This document shows positions 17,162-25,224 of a stretch of 64,000 nt of DNA, in pieces. A model generated the notes under the pieces. It saw only the letters and a program-made list of their open reading frames with translations, had not been told where the DNA came from and made no database searches. This stretch comes from Amorphoplanes digitatis (GTDB lineage: Bacteria > Actinomycetota > Actinomycetes > Mycobacteriales > Micromonosporaceae): assembly GCF_014205335.1 (NCBI RefSeq), contig NZ_JACHNH010000001.1, positions 1,798,001 to 1,862,000 on the forward strand. Reading direction: 5' to 3'. The stretch's first letter is position 1. Every line of letters begins with the position of its first letter. A program made the translations under genes and the position numbers.

Positions 17162-18958
17162 ATGCGCCCGTCCGCGCTGGCCATGGCGGCCACGCTCACC
17201 CTGACCACGGCCGCGCTGGTGCCCGCCGCGGCGTCCGCGCACGCCGGCGCGCCGCCGCGGGACCCCACCGCCATCGGATACGGCGGCGCCGTCTCGACGG
17301 TTGATCCGACCGCGACCGCGGTCGGGCTCGAGGTACTGCGGCGCGGCGGCAACGCGGTCGACGCCGCCGTTGCCGCCGCCGCGACGCTCGGGGTCACCGA
17401 GCCGTTCTCCGCCGGCATCGGCGGTGGCGGGTTCTTCGTCTACTACGACGCCGGGCAGCGGCGGGTGCACACCATCGACGGCCGGGAGTCCGGGCCCGCC
17501 GCGATGACCGAGGACATCTTCGTCGACCCCGCGGACGGGCTGCCGTACGACTTCCAGGAGGCCCGGGTCAGCGGCCTCTCCGTCGGCACCCCGGGCACCC
17601 TTGCCACCTGGGAGGCGGCCGCCGGCCGGTGGGGCACGCGGTCGCTGCGCAGCCTGCTCGCGCCCGCCGCCGGCGTCGCCGAGCGGGGCTTCGCCGTCGA
17701 TGCCACGTTCCGGCAGCAGATCGCCGACAACGCCGCCGCGTTCGGGCAGTTCGACTCCACGCGCGAGCTCTACCTGCCCGGTGGCGCCCCGCCGGCGGTC
17801 GGCTCGACGCAGCGCAATCCCGACCTGGCCGACACCTACCGGCTGATCGCCGAGCGCGGCACCGGCGTCTTCTACCGGGGCCCGGTCGGCGCCGACCTGG
17901 TCCGGACCGTGCGGCGCCCGCCGGTCGCCGAGCATCCGACCGGCACCTGGACCTACCCGATCCGCCCCGGCGGCCTGACCCGGGAGGACCTGGCCGGGTA
18001 CCGGCTGCGGTTCCCGGCGCCGACCCGGTCCGTCTACCGCGGGCTCGACGTCTACGGCATGTCGACGCCGTCCAGCGGCGGCACCGCCGTCGGCGAGGCG
18101 CTCAACATCCTCGAGCGGACCGACCTCTCGCGGGTACCGACGATCCAGGCCCTGCACCAGTACGCCGAGGCGACCGCGCTCTCGTTCGCCGACCGCAACC
18201 GGTACGTCGGCGCGTACACTCCCCAGCCGGTCCTGAACAAGCTGATCAGTGACGCGTGGGCGGGGCAGCGGGCCTGCCAGATCGATCCCGCGCACGCGCT
18301 CGTCAAGCCGGTCCCGCCCGGTGACATCAACGCCTCCGGGTGTACGCCGGTCGCCGTCGGCGGGCCGGTCGAGGACGGCCAGAGCACGACGAACCTCACG
18401 GTCGCCGACCGCTGGGGCAACGTCGTCGAGTACACCCTGACCATCGAGCAGACCGGCGGCAACGCGATGGTCGTACCCGGCCGCGGCTTCCTGCTCAACA
18501 ACGAGATGACCGACTTCAACTTCACGCCGACGCAGGGCAGCGCGCCCGACCCGAACCTGCCCGGCCCGAACAAGCGGCCGCGCAGCTCGATGTCGCCGAC
18601 GATCGTGCTCAAGGACGGCCGGCCCTTCCTCGCGCTCGGCTCGCCCGGCGGCGCCACGATCATCACCACGGTGCTACAGGTGCTGATCAACCGGATCGAC
18701 CTGGGCATGACGCTGCCGGAGGCGATGGCCGCGCCGCGGGCCTCCCAGCGCAACTCCGCCGGCATCCAGTCCGAGCCCGCCTTCCACCTCCGGTACGGCC
18801 CGGGGCTGACGGAGCTCGGGCACAGCTTCGCGGCGGACGTCGCGGAGCTGGGCGCGGCGACCGCCATCGAGTTCCGGCCGGGCGGTTCGCTGATCGCCAC
18901 CGCCGAGCCGGCTCGGCGCGGCGGCGGCGCCGCGGGAGTGGTCCGGCCCCGGCGGTGA
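17162..18958 (+). CDS. ggt: Gamma-glutamyltransferase (Ntn-hydrolase), secreted
   Basis: A 598-residue enzyme that transfers or hydrolyses the gamma-glutamyl group of glutathione and related peptides. An N-terminal signal peptide is followed by GLEVLRRGGNAVDAAVA and GIGGGGFFVYYD. The autocatalytic cleavage site lies before T409 in QSTTNLTV. The family usually has TTH here, so Asn replaces the usual His. The small subunit follows with DRWGNVVEYT, NNEMTDF and PRSSMSPTIV. ATG 17162 is preferred over ATG 17159 because GGAGG is four bases upstream of it and only one from the other. Length is typical. Together with the two upstream peptidases it suggests extracellular peptide or glutathione use. 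Confidence 0.92.
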   Translation: MRPSALAMAATLTLTTAALVPAAASAHAGAPPRDPTAIGYGGAVSTVDPTATAVGLEVLRRGGNAVDAAVAAAATLGVTEPFSAGIGGGGFFVYYDAGQRRVHTIDGRESGPAAMTEDIFVDPADGLPYDFQEARVSGLSVGTPGTLATWEAAAGRWGTRSLRSLLAPAAGVAERGFAVDATFRQQIADNAAAFGQFDSTRELYLPGGAPPAVGSTQRNPDLADTYRLIAERGTGVFYRGPVGADLVRTVRRPPVAEHPTGTWTYPIRPGGLTREDLAGYRLRFPAPTRSVYRGLDVYGMSTPSSGGTAVGEALNILERTDLSRVPTIQALHQYAEATALSFADRNRYVGAYTPQPVLNKLISDAWAGQRACQIDPAHALVKPVPPGDINASGCTPVAVGGPVEDGQSTTNLTVADRWGNVVEYTLTIEQTGGNAMVVPGRGFLLNNEMTDFNFTPTQGSAPDPNLPGPNKRPRSSMSPTIVLKDGRPFLALGSPGGATIITTVLQVLINRIDLGMTLPEAMAAPRASQRNSAGIQSEPAFHLRYGPGLTELGHSFAADVAELGAATAIEFRPGGSLIATAEPARRGGGAAGVVRPRR

Positions 18959-18974
18959 GCCGGCCCTCCGGCGT

Positions 18975-19063
18975 CGGCCTCGCGGGAGGCCGGCGCCGGG
19001 GCCCCGGCCTCTCGCCCGGGCCCCGGCCTCTCGCCGGGGCCCGGCCTCTCGCGGGAGGCCGGG
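18975..19063. terminator. Cluster of hairpins and short repeats between convergent genes
   Basis: Two strong stems lie between ggt and the minus-strand membrane gene: CGGCCTC-GCGG-GAGGCCG (18975-18992, seven bases) and CCCGGCCTC-TCGCGG-GAGGCCGGG (19040-19063, nine bases). Between them the element CCCCGGCCTCTCGC is repeated in direct orientation. Suggests a bidirectional terminator built from duplicated hairpins. Confidence 0.6.
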
Positions 19064-19072
19064 ACCGAGGGC

Positions 19073-19735
19073 TCAGGCCGTGAGGGCGATCGTCAGGGCG
19101 CCCGCCGCGACCATCACCGCGGCCCACAGCTTGTCGACGTTGAACCAGGCCCGGCGCAGCACGCCGAGGCCGACGAACTCGTAGACCAGCAGCGCGCAGG
19201 CCGCCATCACGGCGAACATCGCCACCGTGTGCACACCCGCCGCGAGCAGCCCGTCCAGGGCCGCGGCGGGCGTGCCCGCCAGCCCGGCCGGCGCGGCGGC
19301 GGCCAGGTGCGCCGCGTGCCCGGCCGGCGCCGCCGGCGTCGTCGTCGCCAGTACGGGAAGCAGCATCAGCCCCGCGCCGTGCGCCGACGACATCAGGAAC
19401 GACCAGCCGGCCAGCTGCGCCGCCGACAGGCGCATGCCGGCCCACCGGAAGTGCCGGGCCGAGAGCAGCCGCCACAGTCCGAAGCCGACCAGGACGGCGC
19501 CGCCCACGATCGCGACCAGGTTCCCGGCGACCACCGACTCCGTCGCCGACACCACGGCAGCGACGATCGCCACCGAGGCCAGGTGCCCGGCGGCGATCGG
19601 CGGCACCGACCACAGCAGCACCGTCCGGCTGCGCTCCTGCATGCCGCGGGCCACCGCGAAGAGCCAGCCCATCGCCGGGTTCAGCCCGTGGAAGGCGCCC
19701 AGCGCGGCGAGCACCGCCAGCTGGCCCGCCGTCAC
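19073..19735 (-). CDS. Polytopic membrane protein coupled to the SBP56 gene
   Basis: A 220-residue protein with about six hydrophobic helices. Its GTG start at 19735 overlaps the stop of the SBP56 gene by four bases (GTGA), so translation is coupled. Helix 1 contains FHGLNPAMGW (about residues 15-24), and later stretches include SAHGAGLMLLPVL and a His-rich loop (GHAAHL). The overall pattern faintly recalls NiCoT/HupE-type or LysE-like transporters, with conserved His/Asn in the first helices. No firm family is assigned. The tight linkage suggests transport of a metal or sulfur compound needed by SBP56; this is inference. Confidence 0.78.
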   Translation of the reverse strand: MTAGQLAVLAALGAFHGLNPAMGWLFAVARGMQERSRTVLLWSVPPIAAGHLASVAIVAAVVSATESVVAGNLVAIVGGAVLVGFGLWRLLSARHFRWAGMRLSAAQLAGWSFLMSSAHGAGLMLLPVLATTTPAAPAGHAAHLAAAAPAGLAGTPAAALDGLLAAGVHTVAMFAVMAACALLVYEFVGLGVLRRAWFNVDKLWAAVMVAAGALTIALTA

Positions 19736-21135
19736 GGGAAGCAGTACGAGTCGGACGACGCGTCGCCGCCCTGTAGCCGCGTCTGGTGCACCCGCCGGCC
19801 CCGGAAGTCGTCGCCGTGCGGGAAGAAGCGCGGATCCAGCGTCATGCCGCCCGCTTCGGGATCCACGTCGAGCTTCGCCATCCAGGCGCCGACGCCGTCC
19901 GGGTAGAACTGGTCGTCCCAGGCGCCGTAGAGCGAGTTGGTCACGTAGACGCGGCGGCCGTCGCGGGAGACCTCGACCATCTGCGGGCCGCCGGCGAGCC
20001 GTTCCTGCGGGAACGACGGGTGCGCCGCCCGGCCGACGATGCCGCCGAGGCGTACCGAGCCGGTCTCGACCGGGTGCAGGGGGTCGGAGACGTCGAACTG
20101 CTTCAGCTCGCCGGTGCCCCAGCACGAGACGTAGAGGAAGCGGTCGTCGACGGAGAGGTCGATGTCGGTGATCAGCGGCGGCACGGCGCCGAACGGCTGG
20201 AGCGCCGGCGGCAGGTCCGCGGGGTCGGCGGGCTCGGCCGGCACGTCGATGATCTTGGTGACGGTGAACTCGCCGCCGGAGCGCTGCCACACCCACACCG
20301 ACGCCGACAGGTCCTCGACGCTGACGACGACGCCGAGGAAGCCGTACTCCTTGCGGGGGTCGTGCGCCGGGCGCAGCTCGAGGGTCATCTGGTACTGGTC
20401 GCCGAGGTCGACCGTCTGCACGAGGGTGCGCTTGGCCAGGTCCCAGAAGTGCAGGCGGTGGCCGTACTTGCGGCCGAGCAGCAGCTCCGGCACCAGCCCG
20501 TCCTCGATCATGGACGGCGTGCCCCACTCGGAGGAGACGAGCACGTCGCGGGTCAGGTGCCACCAGAAGTCGTACGCCAGGTACTGGTCGCCGCGGTCGT
20601 TCTCCCACGCCCCGCGCACCTCGAAGGTGGTGTGGTCCAGCACCGCGATGCCGCCCGGGCCCTCGGCCGAGCCGCCGCCGAGCGCGGAGACGTAGATGCC
20701 GTCCGGGCCGCAGTGGATCGTGTGCGGCCGCGAATAGCCGGCCTTGCCGGCCAGCTCCTCGGCCGGGATCTCCTTCACCAGTACGGGGTTGCGCGGGTCG
20801 GCCTTGGTGTCCAGCACGTAGATCCGCGAGGAGCGCAGGCCGGGAACGATGAGGTAGCGCCGCTCGACGTGCGGGTGCGGCGCGGTGGGGCACAGGGCGC
20901 TGCTGCACGCGTTCCAGCCGAAGTGGTGCAGCTCGTCGCCGGTGTGCGGCAGATCGGTCCAGCCGACCACCGTTCCGTACGAGGCGGAGGAGGGATCGGT
21001 GTCGACGACGGCGATGGCGTCCGGAAGCTCGGCCGAGCGGTCGAACGCGGCGACGTACGCCAGCTGTTCGGCGGGGGCGCCGGCAGCATCGCGTGCGGAC
21101 GGGTAGAACGTCGGATCGGGGGTCCACCTGGTCAT
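19732..21135 (-). CDS. Selenium-binding protein SBP56 / methanethiol oxidase
   Basis: A 467-residue homologue of SELENBP1. It has the family start TFYPSARDA, conserved HHFGWNACSSALC (about residues 70-82), SRPHTIHCGPDG near 135-146, and DFWWHLTRD. The family includes bacterial methanethiol oxidase, a periplasmic or cytoplasmic copper enzyme turning methanethiol into formaldehyde, hydrogen peroxide and sulfide. No signal peptide is seen here, so it is probably cytoplasmic. ATG 21135 was chosen because the family start aligns there; an upstream ATG at 21180 adds unrelated residues. The next gene overlaps it by four bases. Oxidase activity is inferred from family. Confidence 0.9.
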   Translation of the reverse strand: MTRWTPDPTFYPSARDAAGAPAEQLAYVAAFDRSAELPDAIAVVDTDPSSASYGTVVGWTDLPHTGDELHHFGWNACSSALCPTAPHPHVERRYLIVPGLRSSRIYVLDTKADPRNPVLVKEIPAEELAGKAGYSRPHTIHCGPDGIYVSALGGGSAEGPGGIAVLDHTTFEVRGAWENDRGDQYLAYDFWWHLTRDVLVSSEWGTPSMIEDGLVPELLLGRKYGHRLHFWDLAKRTLVQTVDLGDQYQMTLELRPAHDPRKEYGFLGVVVSVEDLSASVWVWQRSGGEFTVTKIIDVPAEPADPADLPPALQPFGAVPPLITDIDLSVDDRFLYVSCWGTGELKQFDVSDPLHPVETGSVRLGGIVGRAAHPSFPQERLAGGPQMVEVSRDGRRVYVTNSLYGAWDDQFYPDGVGAWMAKLDVDPEAGGMTLDPRFFPHGDDFRGRRVHQTRLQGGDASSDSYCFP

Positions 21136-21194
21136 GCCGGTAATCCTGCTACCGCGGCAGGGCGGTGAACAGGGTGACAACTGTCAAGGACCTG

Positions 21195-23927
21195 TCAACG
21201 GCTGCTCAACGGCAGCCGGACCAGCACCGTCGTGCCAGGACCCTCGTGCTCGGTGAGCTCGATGCTGCCGTGGTGGCGCTGCACGACGGCGCGGCTGAGG
21301 GTCAGCCCCAGCCCGCTGCCGGGTATTGCCCGGTCCCGGGCCCGGCTCGTCCGGTAGAGCCCGGTGAACATCTTCTCCCGCTCGTCCTGCGGTACGCCGA
21401 TCCCGGTGTCGGTGACCGCGAGCTCCGCGGTCCGGCCGACGCTGTGCAGCGTGACGCCGATCTCCCCGCCGTCCGGGCTGTACTTCACGGCGTTGCTCAG
21501 CAGGTTGTCGACGACCTGCCGCAGCCGCTCGCGGTCGCCGGGCAGGACGAGCCGCTCGGGCAGGTCGTCCACGATGGTGACCGGCTCCTCCGCGACCGCC
21601 TCCCGGGTACGCTCCACCGACTCGCGGACGATCTGGGCCAGGTCGACGGGCGAGAGCTGCACCGACGCGTGCCCGGTGTCCAGCGCGGACAGTTCCAGCA
21701 GCTCGTTGATGATGTGCCGAAGCTGGGTGGCGTTGCGGTCGATGACCTCGAGCAGCCGCGGACCGTCCTTGACCAGCCCTTCGGCATCCGCGTCGCGCAG
21801 CAGCTCGGTGTAGGCCGCGATCGAGGTGAGCGGGGTCCGCAGCTCATGGCCGACGAGCGCGAGGTATTCGCTCTTGCTGCGGGCCAGCTGCCGTTGCAGG
21901 TCCTCGACGAGCCGCCGCTCGATGAACTGGGCGATCTGCGCCGAGATGCCGGACATCAGGGCGACCAGCTCGTCCTCGGGGTCCTCGATGGTGTCGGCGA
22001 ACGCGACAAGGACGCCGAGCGTCTCGAGCCCGTTGCGCACGGGTACGGCCAGCGCCGTGTGCAGCTGCGAGGCGGCGGCGGTCGCCGCCGAGATCAGGCT
22101 CTGCGGCCGCCCGACGTCCCGGATCCACAGCGGCTTGCCGGCCTGCCAGGCGCGCCCGGCCAGGCCGGTGCCGTACGCCAGTTCGCCGGGCACCTCGATG
22201 TCGTCCTGCCAGCTCGGGGAGTGCCAGCTCGCGGCGGAGCGCACCACCCCGGCGGCGTCGTCGGCGAGCCACAGCTCGGCGTGTGTCCAGCCCAGCGTCG
22301 TGACCACGGCCTCGAGCACCCGCGGCCCTGCGGCCTCGACGGTGGGTTCGGCGGCCAGGGCGGTGATCACGGCCAGCTCGCAGGTGCGGAACCGCTCGGC
22401 GCGCTTGCGCCGGGTCACGTCCTGGATGGCCTGCACGGCGCCGACGGTCCGCCCGTCCGGCCCGAGGATGGGCTGGGCGTCGACGAGGAAGTGGCGGGTG
22501 CGCTGCCCCCGGAGCTGGAACGCCATCTCCTCGTCACGCAACCGCTCGCCCCGCAGCGCCCGGAACAACGCGATGTCCTCGTGCCGCAGCGGGCTGCCGT
22601 GCGCGTCGGTCAGCCCGGAGAGGGCCGCGTCGTCGCCCAGGTCGCCGGGGAACGGCGCGCTGCCCCACAGCCGGTGCATGCGCGCGTTGACCAGAACGAC
22701 CCGCCCGTCCGCGTCGCAGGCGGTGACGCCGTCGTGCAGGCTGTCGACCACGGCATCGAGAAAGCGGTGCTGTCGATCGATCTCCAGCCGGGTGAGCTGC
22801 TCGGTGATGAGCAGGTTGGCGACGTGCGCGGCGTCGGCGACGGCGGCGGCCTCGCCCTCGGTCCACCGGCGCGGCTCGTTGTCGAGGGCGCAGCAGACGC
22901 CGACGACGACGCCGGCGTCGTCCCGGACCGGATGACCCAGATAGGCGCCGGTCATACCGACCCGGTGCACGGGCGAGCCCGCCGGGACGCGGGAGTCGGA
23001 GGTGAGGTCCTCGATGAGCAGCGGCCGGCCGGTGGAGATCAGGATGCCGGCCAGGGTGTCGTCCAGGCTGACGTCGGCGACGTCCTCCCACCGCACGCTG
23101 ATGCCGTAGCCGCCGTAGCTGCGCAGCCGGCCACCCTCGACGAAGTGCACCAGGCCGGCGGGCGCGTTGGCGGCCCGAGCGATGAGCGCGGCGAGCTGAT
23201 CGGCGGCGCCGCTGGTGAGCAGGTTCTGCCGCGGAGCCGAGTCCTGCTGCCACGCCGCCGTCCGCGGAGTCCAAACATTCGGCTCGGACGACCCAGGCTC
23301 GGACGACCCAGGCTCGGACGACCCAGGCGCGGATGTCCCGGGTGCGGGTGGTCCGACGGCGGGTGTTTCAGACGCAGGGGATCCAGCCCGGGGAAATTCT
23401 GGTGTGGGGGATTCGGGTGGGGGTGTTTCAGACGCAGGGGATCCAGCCCGGGGAAATTCTGGTGTGGGGGATTCGGGTGGGGGTGTTTCAGACGCAGGGG
23501 ATCCAGCCCGGGGAAATTCTGGTGTGGGGGATTCGGGTGGGGGTGTTTCAGACGCAGGGGATCCAGCCCGGGGAAATTCTGGTGTGGGGGATTCGGGTGG
23601 GGGTGTTTCAGACGCAGGGGATCCAGCCCGGGGAAATTCTGCCGTAGGGGATCCGGGTGGGGGTGTTCCGGACGCGGTTGATCCTGGCGCTGGGGATTCA
23701 GGCGGGGGTGTTCCGGACGCGGATGATCCTGGCGCCGGGGATTCAGGCGGGGGTGATCCGGTCGGTGGTGATCCGGGCTCGGGTGGTCCGGGCGTGGGGG
23801 ATTCGGGCGCGGCGGGTCCCGGTCCCGGTGTCGGTGTTGGCGGGGGATCCGGATCCGGTCCGGTGGACCCGGCGCTCGGCGCTCCCGGACCGGGCTGACA
23901 CCCGAGGCCAAGATCACTTTGCCGCAT
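21195..23927 (-). CDS. GAF-PAS-GAF sensor histidine kinase with a Pro-rich repetitive N terminus
   Basis: A 910-residue soluble kinase. Residues 1 to about 235 are Pro/Ser/Glu-rich and repetitive; about 245-375 is a GAF domain, about 385-500 PAS, about 510-660 a second GAF. HisKA has phospho-acceptor H694 in ALVGHELRTP, and the HATPase has N box LRQVVDNLLSNAVKYS, DTGIGVP and GSGLGLTLSRAVV. No membrane helix and no adjacent response regulator, so it is an orphan cytoplasmic sensor. The ATG at 23927 has GGAGG seven bases upstream, and no other plausible start exists before the GAF domain, so the repetitive region is probably translated. That region uses A/T-ending codons unlike the body. Confidence 0.88.
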   Translation of the reverse strand: MRQSDLGLGCQPGPGAPSAGSTGPDPDPPPTPTPGPGPAAPESPTPGPPEPGSPPTGSPPPESPAPGSSASGTPPPESPAPGSTASGTPPPGSPTAEFPRAGSPASETPPPESPTPEFPRAGSPASETPPPESPTPEFPRAGSPASETPPPESPTPEFPRAGSPASETPPPESPTPEFPRAGSPASETPAVGPPAPGTSAPGSSEPGSSEPGSSEPNVWTPRTAAWQQDSAPRQNLLTSGAADQLAALIARAANAPAGLVHFVEGGRLRSYGGYGISVRWEDVADVSLDDTLAGILISTGRPLLIEDLTSDSRVPAGSPVHRVGMTGAYLGHPVRDDAGVVVGVCCALDNEPRRWTEGEAAAVADAAHVANLLITEQLTRLEIDRQHRFLDAVVDSLHDGVTACDADGRVVLVNARMHRLWGSAPFPGDLGDDAALSGLTDAHGSPLRHEDIALFRALRGERLRDEEMAFQLRGQRTRHFLVDAQPILGPDGRTVGAVQAIQDVTRRKRAERFRTCELAVITALAAEPTVEAAGPRVLEAVVTTLGWTHAELWLADDAAGVVRSAASWHSPSWQDDIEVPGELAYGTGLAGRAWQAGKPLWIRDVGRPQSLISAATAAASQLHTALAVPVRNGLETLGVLVAFADTIEDPEDELVALMSGISAQIAQFIERRLVEDLQRQLARSKSEYLALVGHELRTPLTSIAAYTELLRDADAEGLVKDGPRLLEVIDRNATQLRHIINELLELSALDTGHASVQLSPVDLAQIVRESVERTREAVAEEPVTIVDDLPERLVLPGDRERLRQVVDNLLSNAVKYSPDGGEIGVTLHSVGRTAELAVTDTGIGVPQDEREKMFTGLYRTSRARDRAIPGSGLGLTLSRAVVQRHHGSIELTEHEGPGTTVLVRLPLSSR
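23287..23331 (-). repeat. 15-bp tandem repeat encoding GSSEP
   Basis: Three consecutive copies of GGCTCGGACGACCCA (plus strand) encode GSSEP three times on the minus strand, between the 60-bp array and the first GAF domain of the histidine kinase. In frame, so a protein-level linker repeat. Confidence 0.75.
23361..23640 (-). repeat. Perfect 60-bp tandem repeat inside the histidine kinase gene
   Basis: A run of 280 bases is exactly periodic at 60, about 4.7 identical copies, with diverged copies on both sides. Each unit encodes 20 residues made of SPTPEFPRAG and SPASETPPPE. About 12 of the 20 codons end in A or T (for example ACA, CCA, TTT, GCT, CCT), whereas the rest of the gene is almost all G/C-ending. 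Perfect identity points to recent expansion or gene conversion. Confidence 0.93.
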
Positions 23928-23994
23928 GCTCCGACCTCCGCCCTCAAGCCTACGGGCGGCAAAGCCGTAAAAACGGCAAACCGGAGGTTAAGGC

Positions 23995-24678
23995 CTACCT
24001 GCGCCGATAGATCAGGTCGAAGACCTCGCGGCCCGCGGTGACCCCGCGCCGCTCGAACTTGGTCTCCGGGCGGTAGGCCGGGCGCGGCGCGTAGCCCTCG
24101 TGCGCGTTGGACAGGCCCGGATCCGCCGACAGCGTCTGCGCCATCGACTCCGCGTAGTGCGCCCAGTCCGTCGCGCAGTGCAGCGTGCCGCCCGGGCGCA
24201 GGCGGTCCCGCAGCAGGGCGACGTTGGCCGGCTGGATCAGGCGGCGCTTGTGGTGGCGCGCCTTGGGCCAGGGATCCGGGAAGAAGACGTGTACCGCGTC
24301 GAGGACACTCGGCTGGATCTTGCGGACCAGCTCCATCGCGTCGCCGTGCACGACCCGCACATTGGTCAGACCTTTCTCGCCGATCAGCGCGAGCAGGTTG
24401 CCGATGCCCGGCGTGTGCACCTCCACCGCCAGCAGGTCGCGGCCCGGGTCGGCCTCGGCCATGGCCGCCGCCGAGTCACCCATCCCGAACCCGATCTCCA
24501 GCACCCGCGGCGCCTCCCGGCCGAACAGCTCCGCCAGGTCGAGAGGCGCCCGGTCGCCGTCGAGGACGGTCAAGCCAAAGGTCGGCCAGAGGTCGGTCAT
24601 CGCGTCCGCGTGCCGGCCACTCATCCGGCCGCGCCGGGGATGGAACGTCCGGATCGGGCGTTCGGTCGTGTCGCTCAT
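23995..24678 (-). CDS. trmB: tRNA (guanine-N7-)-methyltransferase
   Basis: A 227-residue SAM-dependent enzyme that methylates G46 of tRNAs to m7G. Motifs are VLEIGFGMGDSAAAMA (SAM site, near residue 58-73), VHGDAMELV, and the TrmB signature FFPDPWPKARHHKRRLIQ near 132-149; the C-terminal PETKFERRG is also diagnostic. ATG 24678 fits the family N terminus (SGRHADAMTDLWP follows); an upstream in-frame ATG at 24729 adds unsupported residues. The gene ends 67 bases before the start of the histidine kinase in the same direction, so the two could be transcribed together. Confidence 0.95.
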   Translation of the reverse strand: MSDTTERPIRTFHPRRGRMSGRHADAMTDLWPTFGLTVLDGDRAPLDLAELFGREAPRVLEIGFGMGDSAAAMAEADPGRDLLAVEVHTPGIGNLLALIGEKGLTNVRVVHGDAMELVRKIQPSVLDAVHVFFPDPWPKARHHKRRLIQPANVALLRDRLRPGGTLHCATDWAHYAESMAQTLSADPGLSNAHEGYAPRPAYRPETKFERRGVTAGREVFDLIYRRR

Positions 24679-24767
24679 CAGGCCGCCCAGGATACGCGGA
24701 TCCCAACCCGAACGACCGGCCCGGCCCACGCCCGCCCGCCTGCCCCCCCGCCTCCGGCGGCCGCGCG

Positions 24768-25143
24768 GGCTGGTCTGGGAGTGCGGGGCTGGTCTGGGAG
24801 TGCGGGGCTGGTCTGGGAGTGCGGGGCTGGTCTGGGAGTGCGGGGCTGGCCTGGGAGTGCGGGGCTGGCCTGGGAGGCGTCGGGCCGGGCTGGGAGTGCC
24901 GGGCCGGGCTGGGAGTGCCGGGCTGGGTTGGGGTGCAGGGCTGGTCTGGGAGTGCCGGGCTGGCTTGGGAGGCGCCGGGCTGGTCTGGGAGTGCGTGACC
25001 GGGCTGAGTGCCGGGCCGGGCTGGGAGTGCGGGGCTGGCTTGGGGGGCGCCGGGCTGGCCTGGGAGTGCGTGACCGGGCTGGGAGTGCAGGGCTGGTCTG
25101 GGGAGTGCAGGGCTGGTCTGGGAGTGCGGGGGCCAGGTTGGGA
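24768..25143. repeat. 19-bp G-rich tandem repeat array, non-coding
   Basis: About twenty copies of GGCTGGTCTGGGAGTGCGG fill most of the 546-base gap between trmB and the beta-propeller gene. The first four are perfect; later ones drift and include shortened units. A 19-base unit changes reading frame each copy, and all frames give low-complexity text, so coding is unlikely. The plus strand has G runs spaced GGGG-7-GGG-5-GGGG-7-GGG, fitting a G-quadruplex pattern. No promoter, hairpin terminator or RNA gene was recognised in the rest of the gap. Confidence 0.85.
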
Positions 25144-25224
25144 CTGGTCGGTTTGCCGCCGCCTTGGGTGGACGTGAAGGCCGGCCCGGGGGTGCCGGGC
25201 CGGCCTGTGGGCGTTCGGGGCGGG

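Noticed and set aside
23361-23640. CRISPR array
   Set aside because: The repeats are directly adjacent 60-mers without unique spacers, and lie in frame in a gene; no cas genes are near.
23215-23898. Plus-strand open frames through the 60-bp repeats, encoding Gly/Asp-rich repeats
   Set aside because: Produced by 60-base periodicity with no stop; the minus strand frame has a good ribosome site and continues into a kinase.
24768-25143. CRISPR array or small Gly/Trp-rich protein in the 19-bp repeat array
   Set aside because: No unique spacers of constant length and a unit length that breaks any reading frame.
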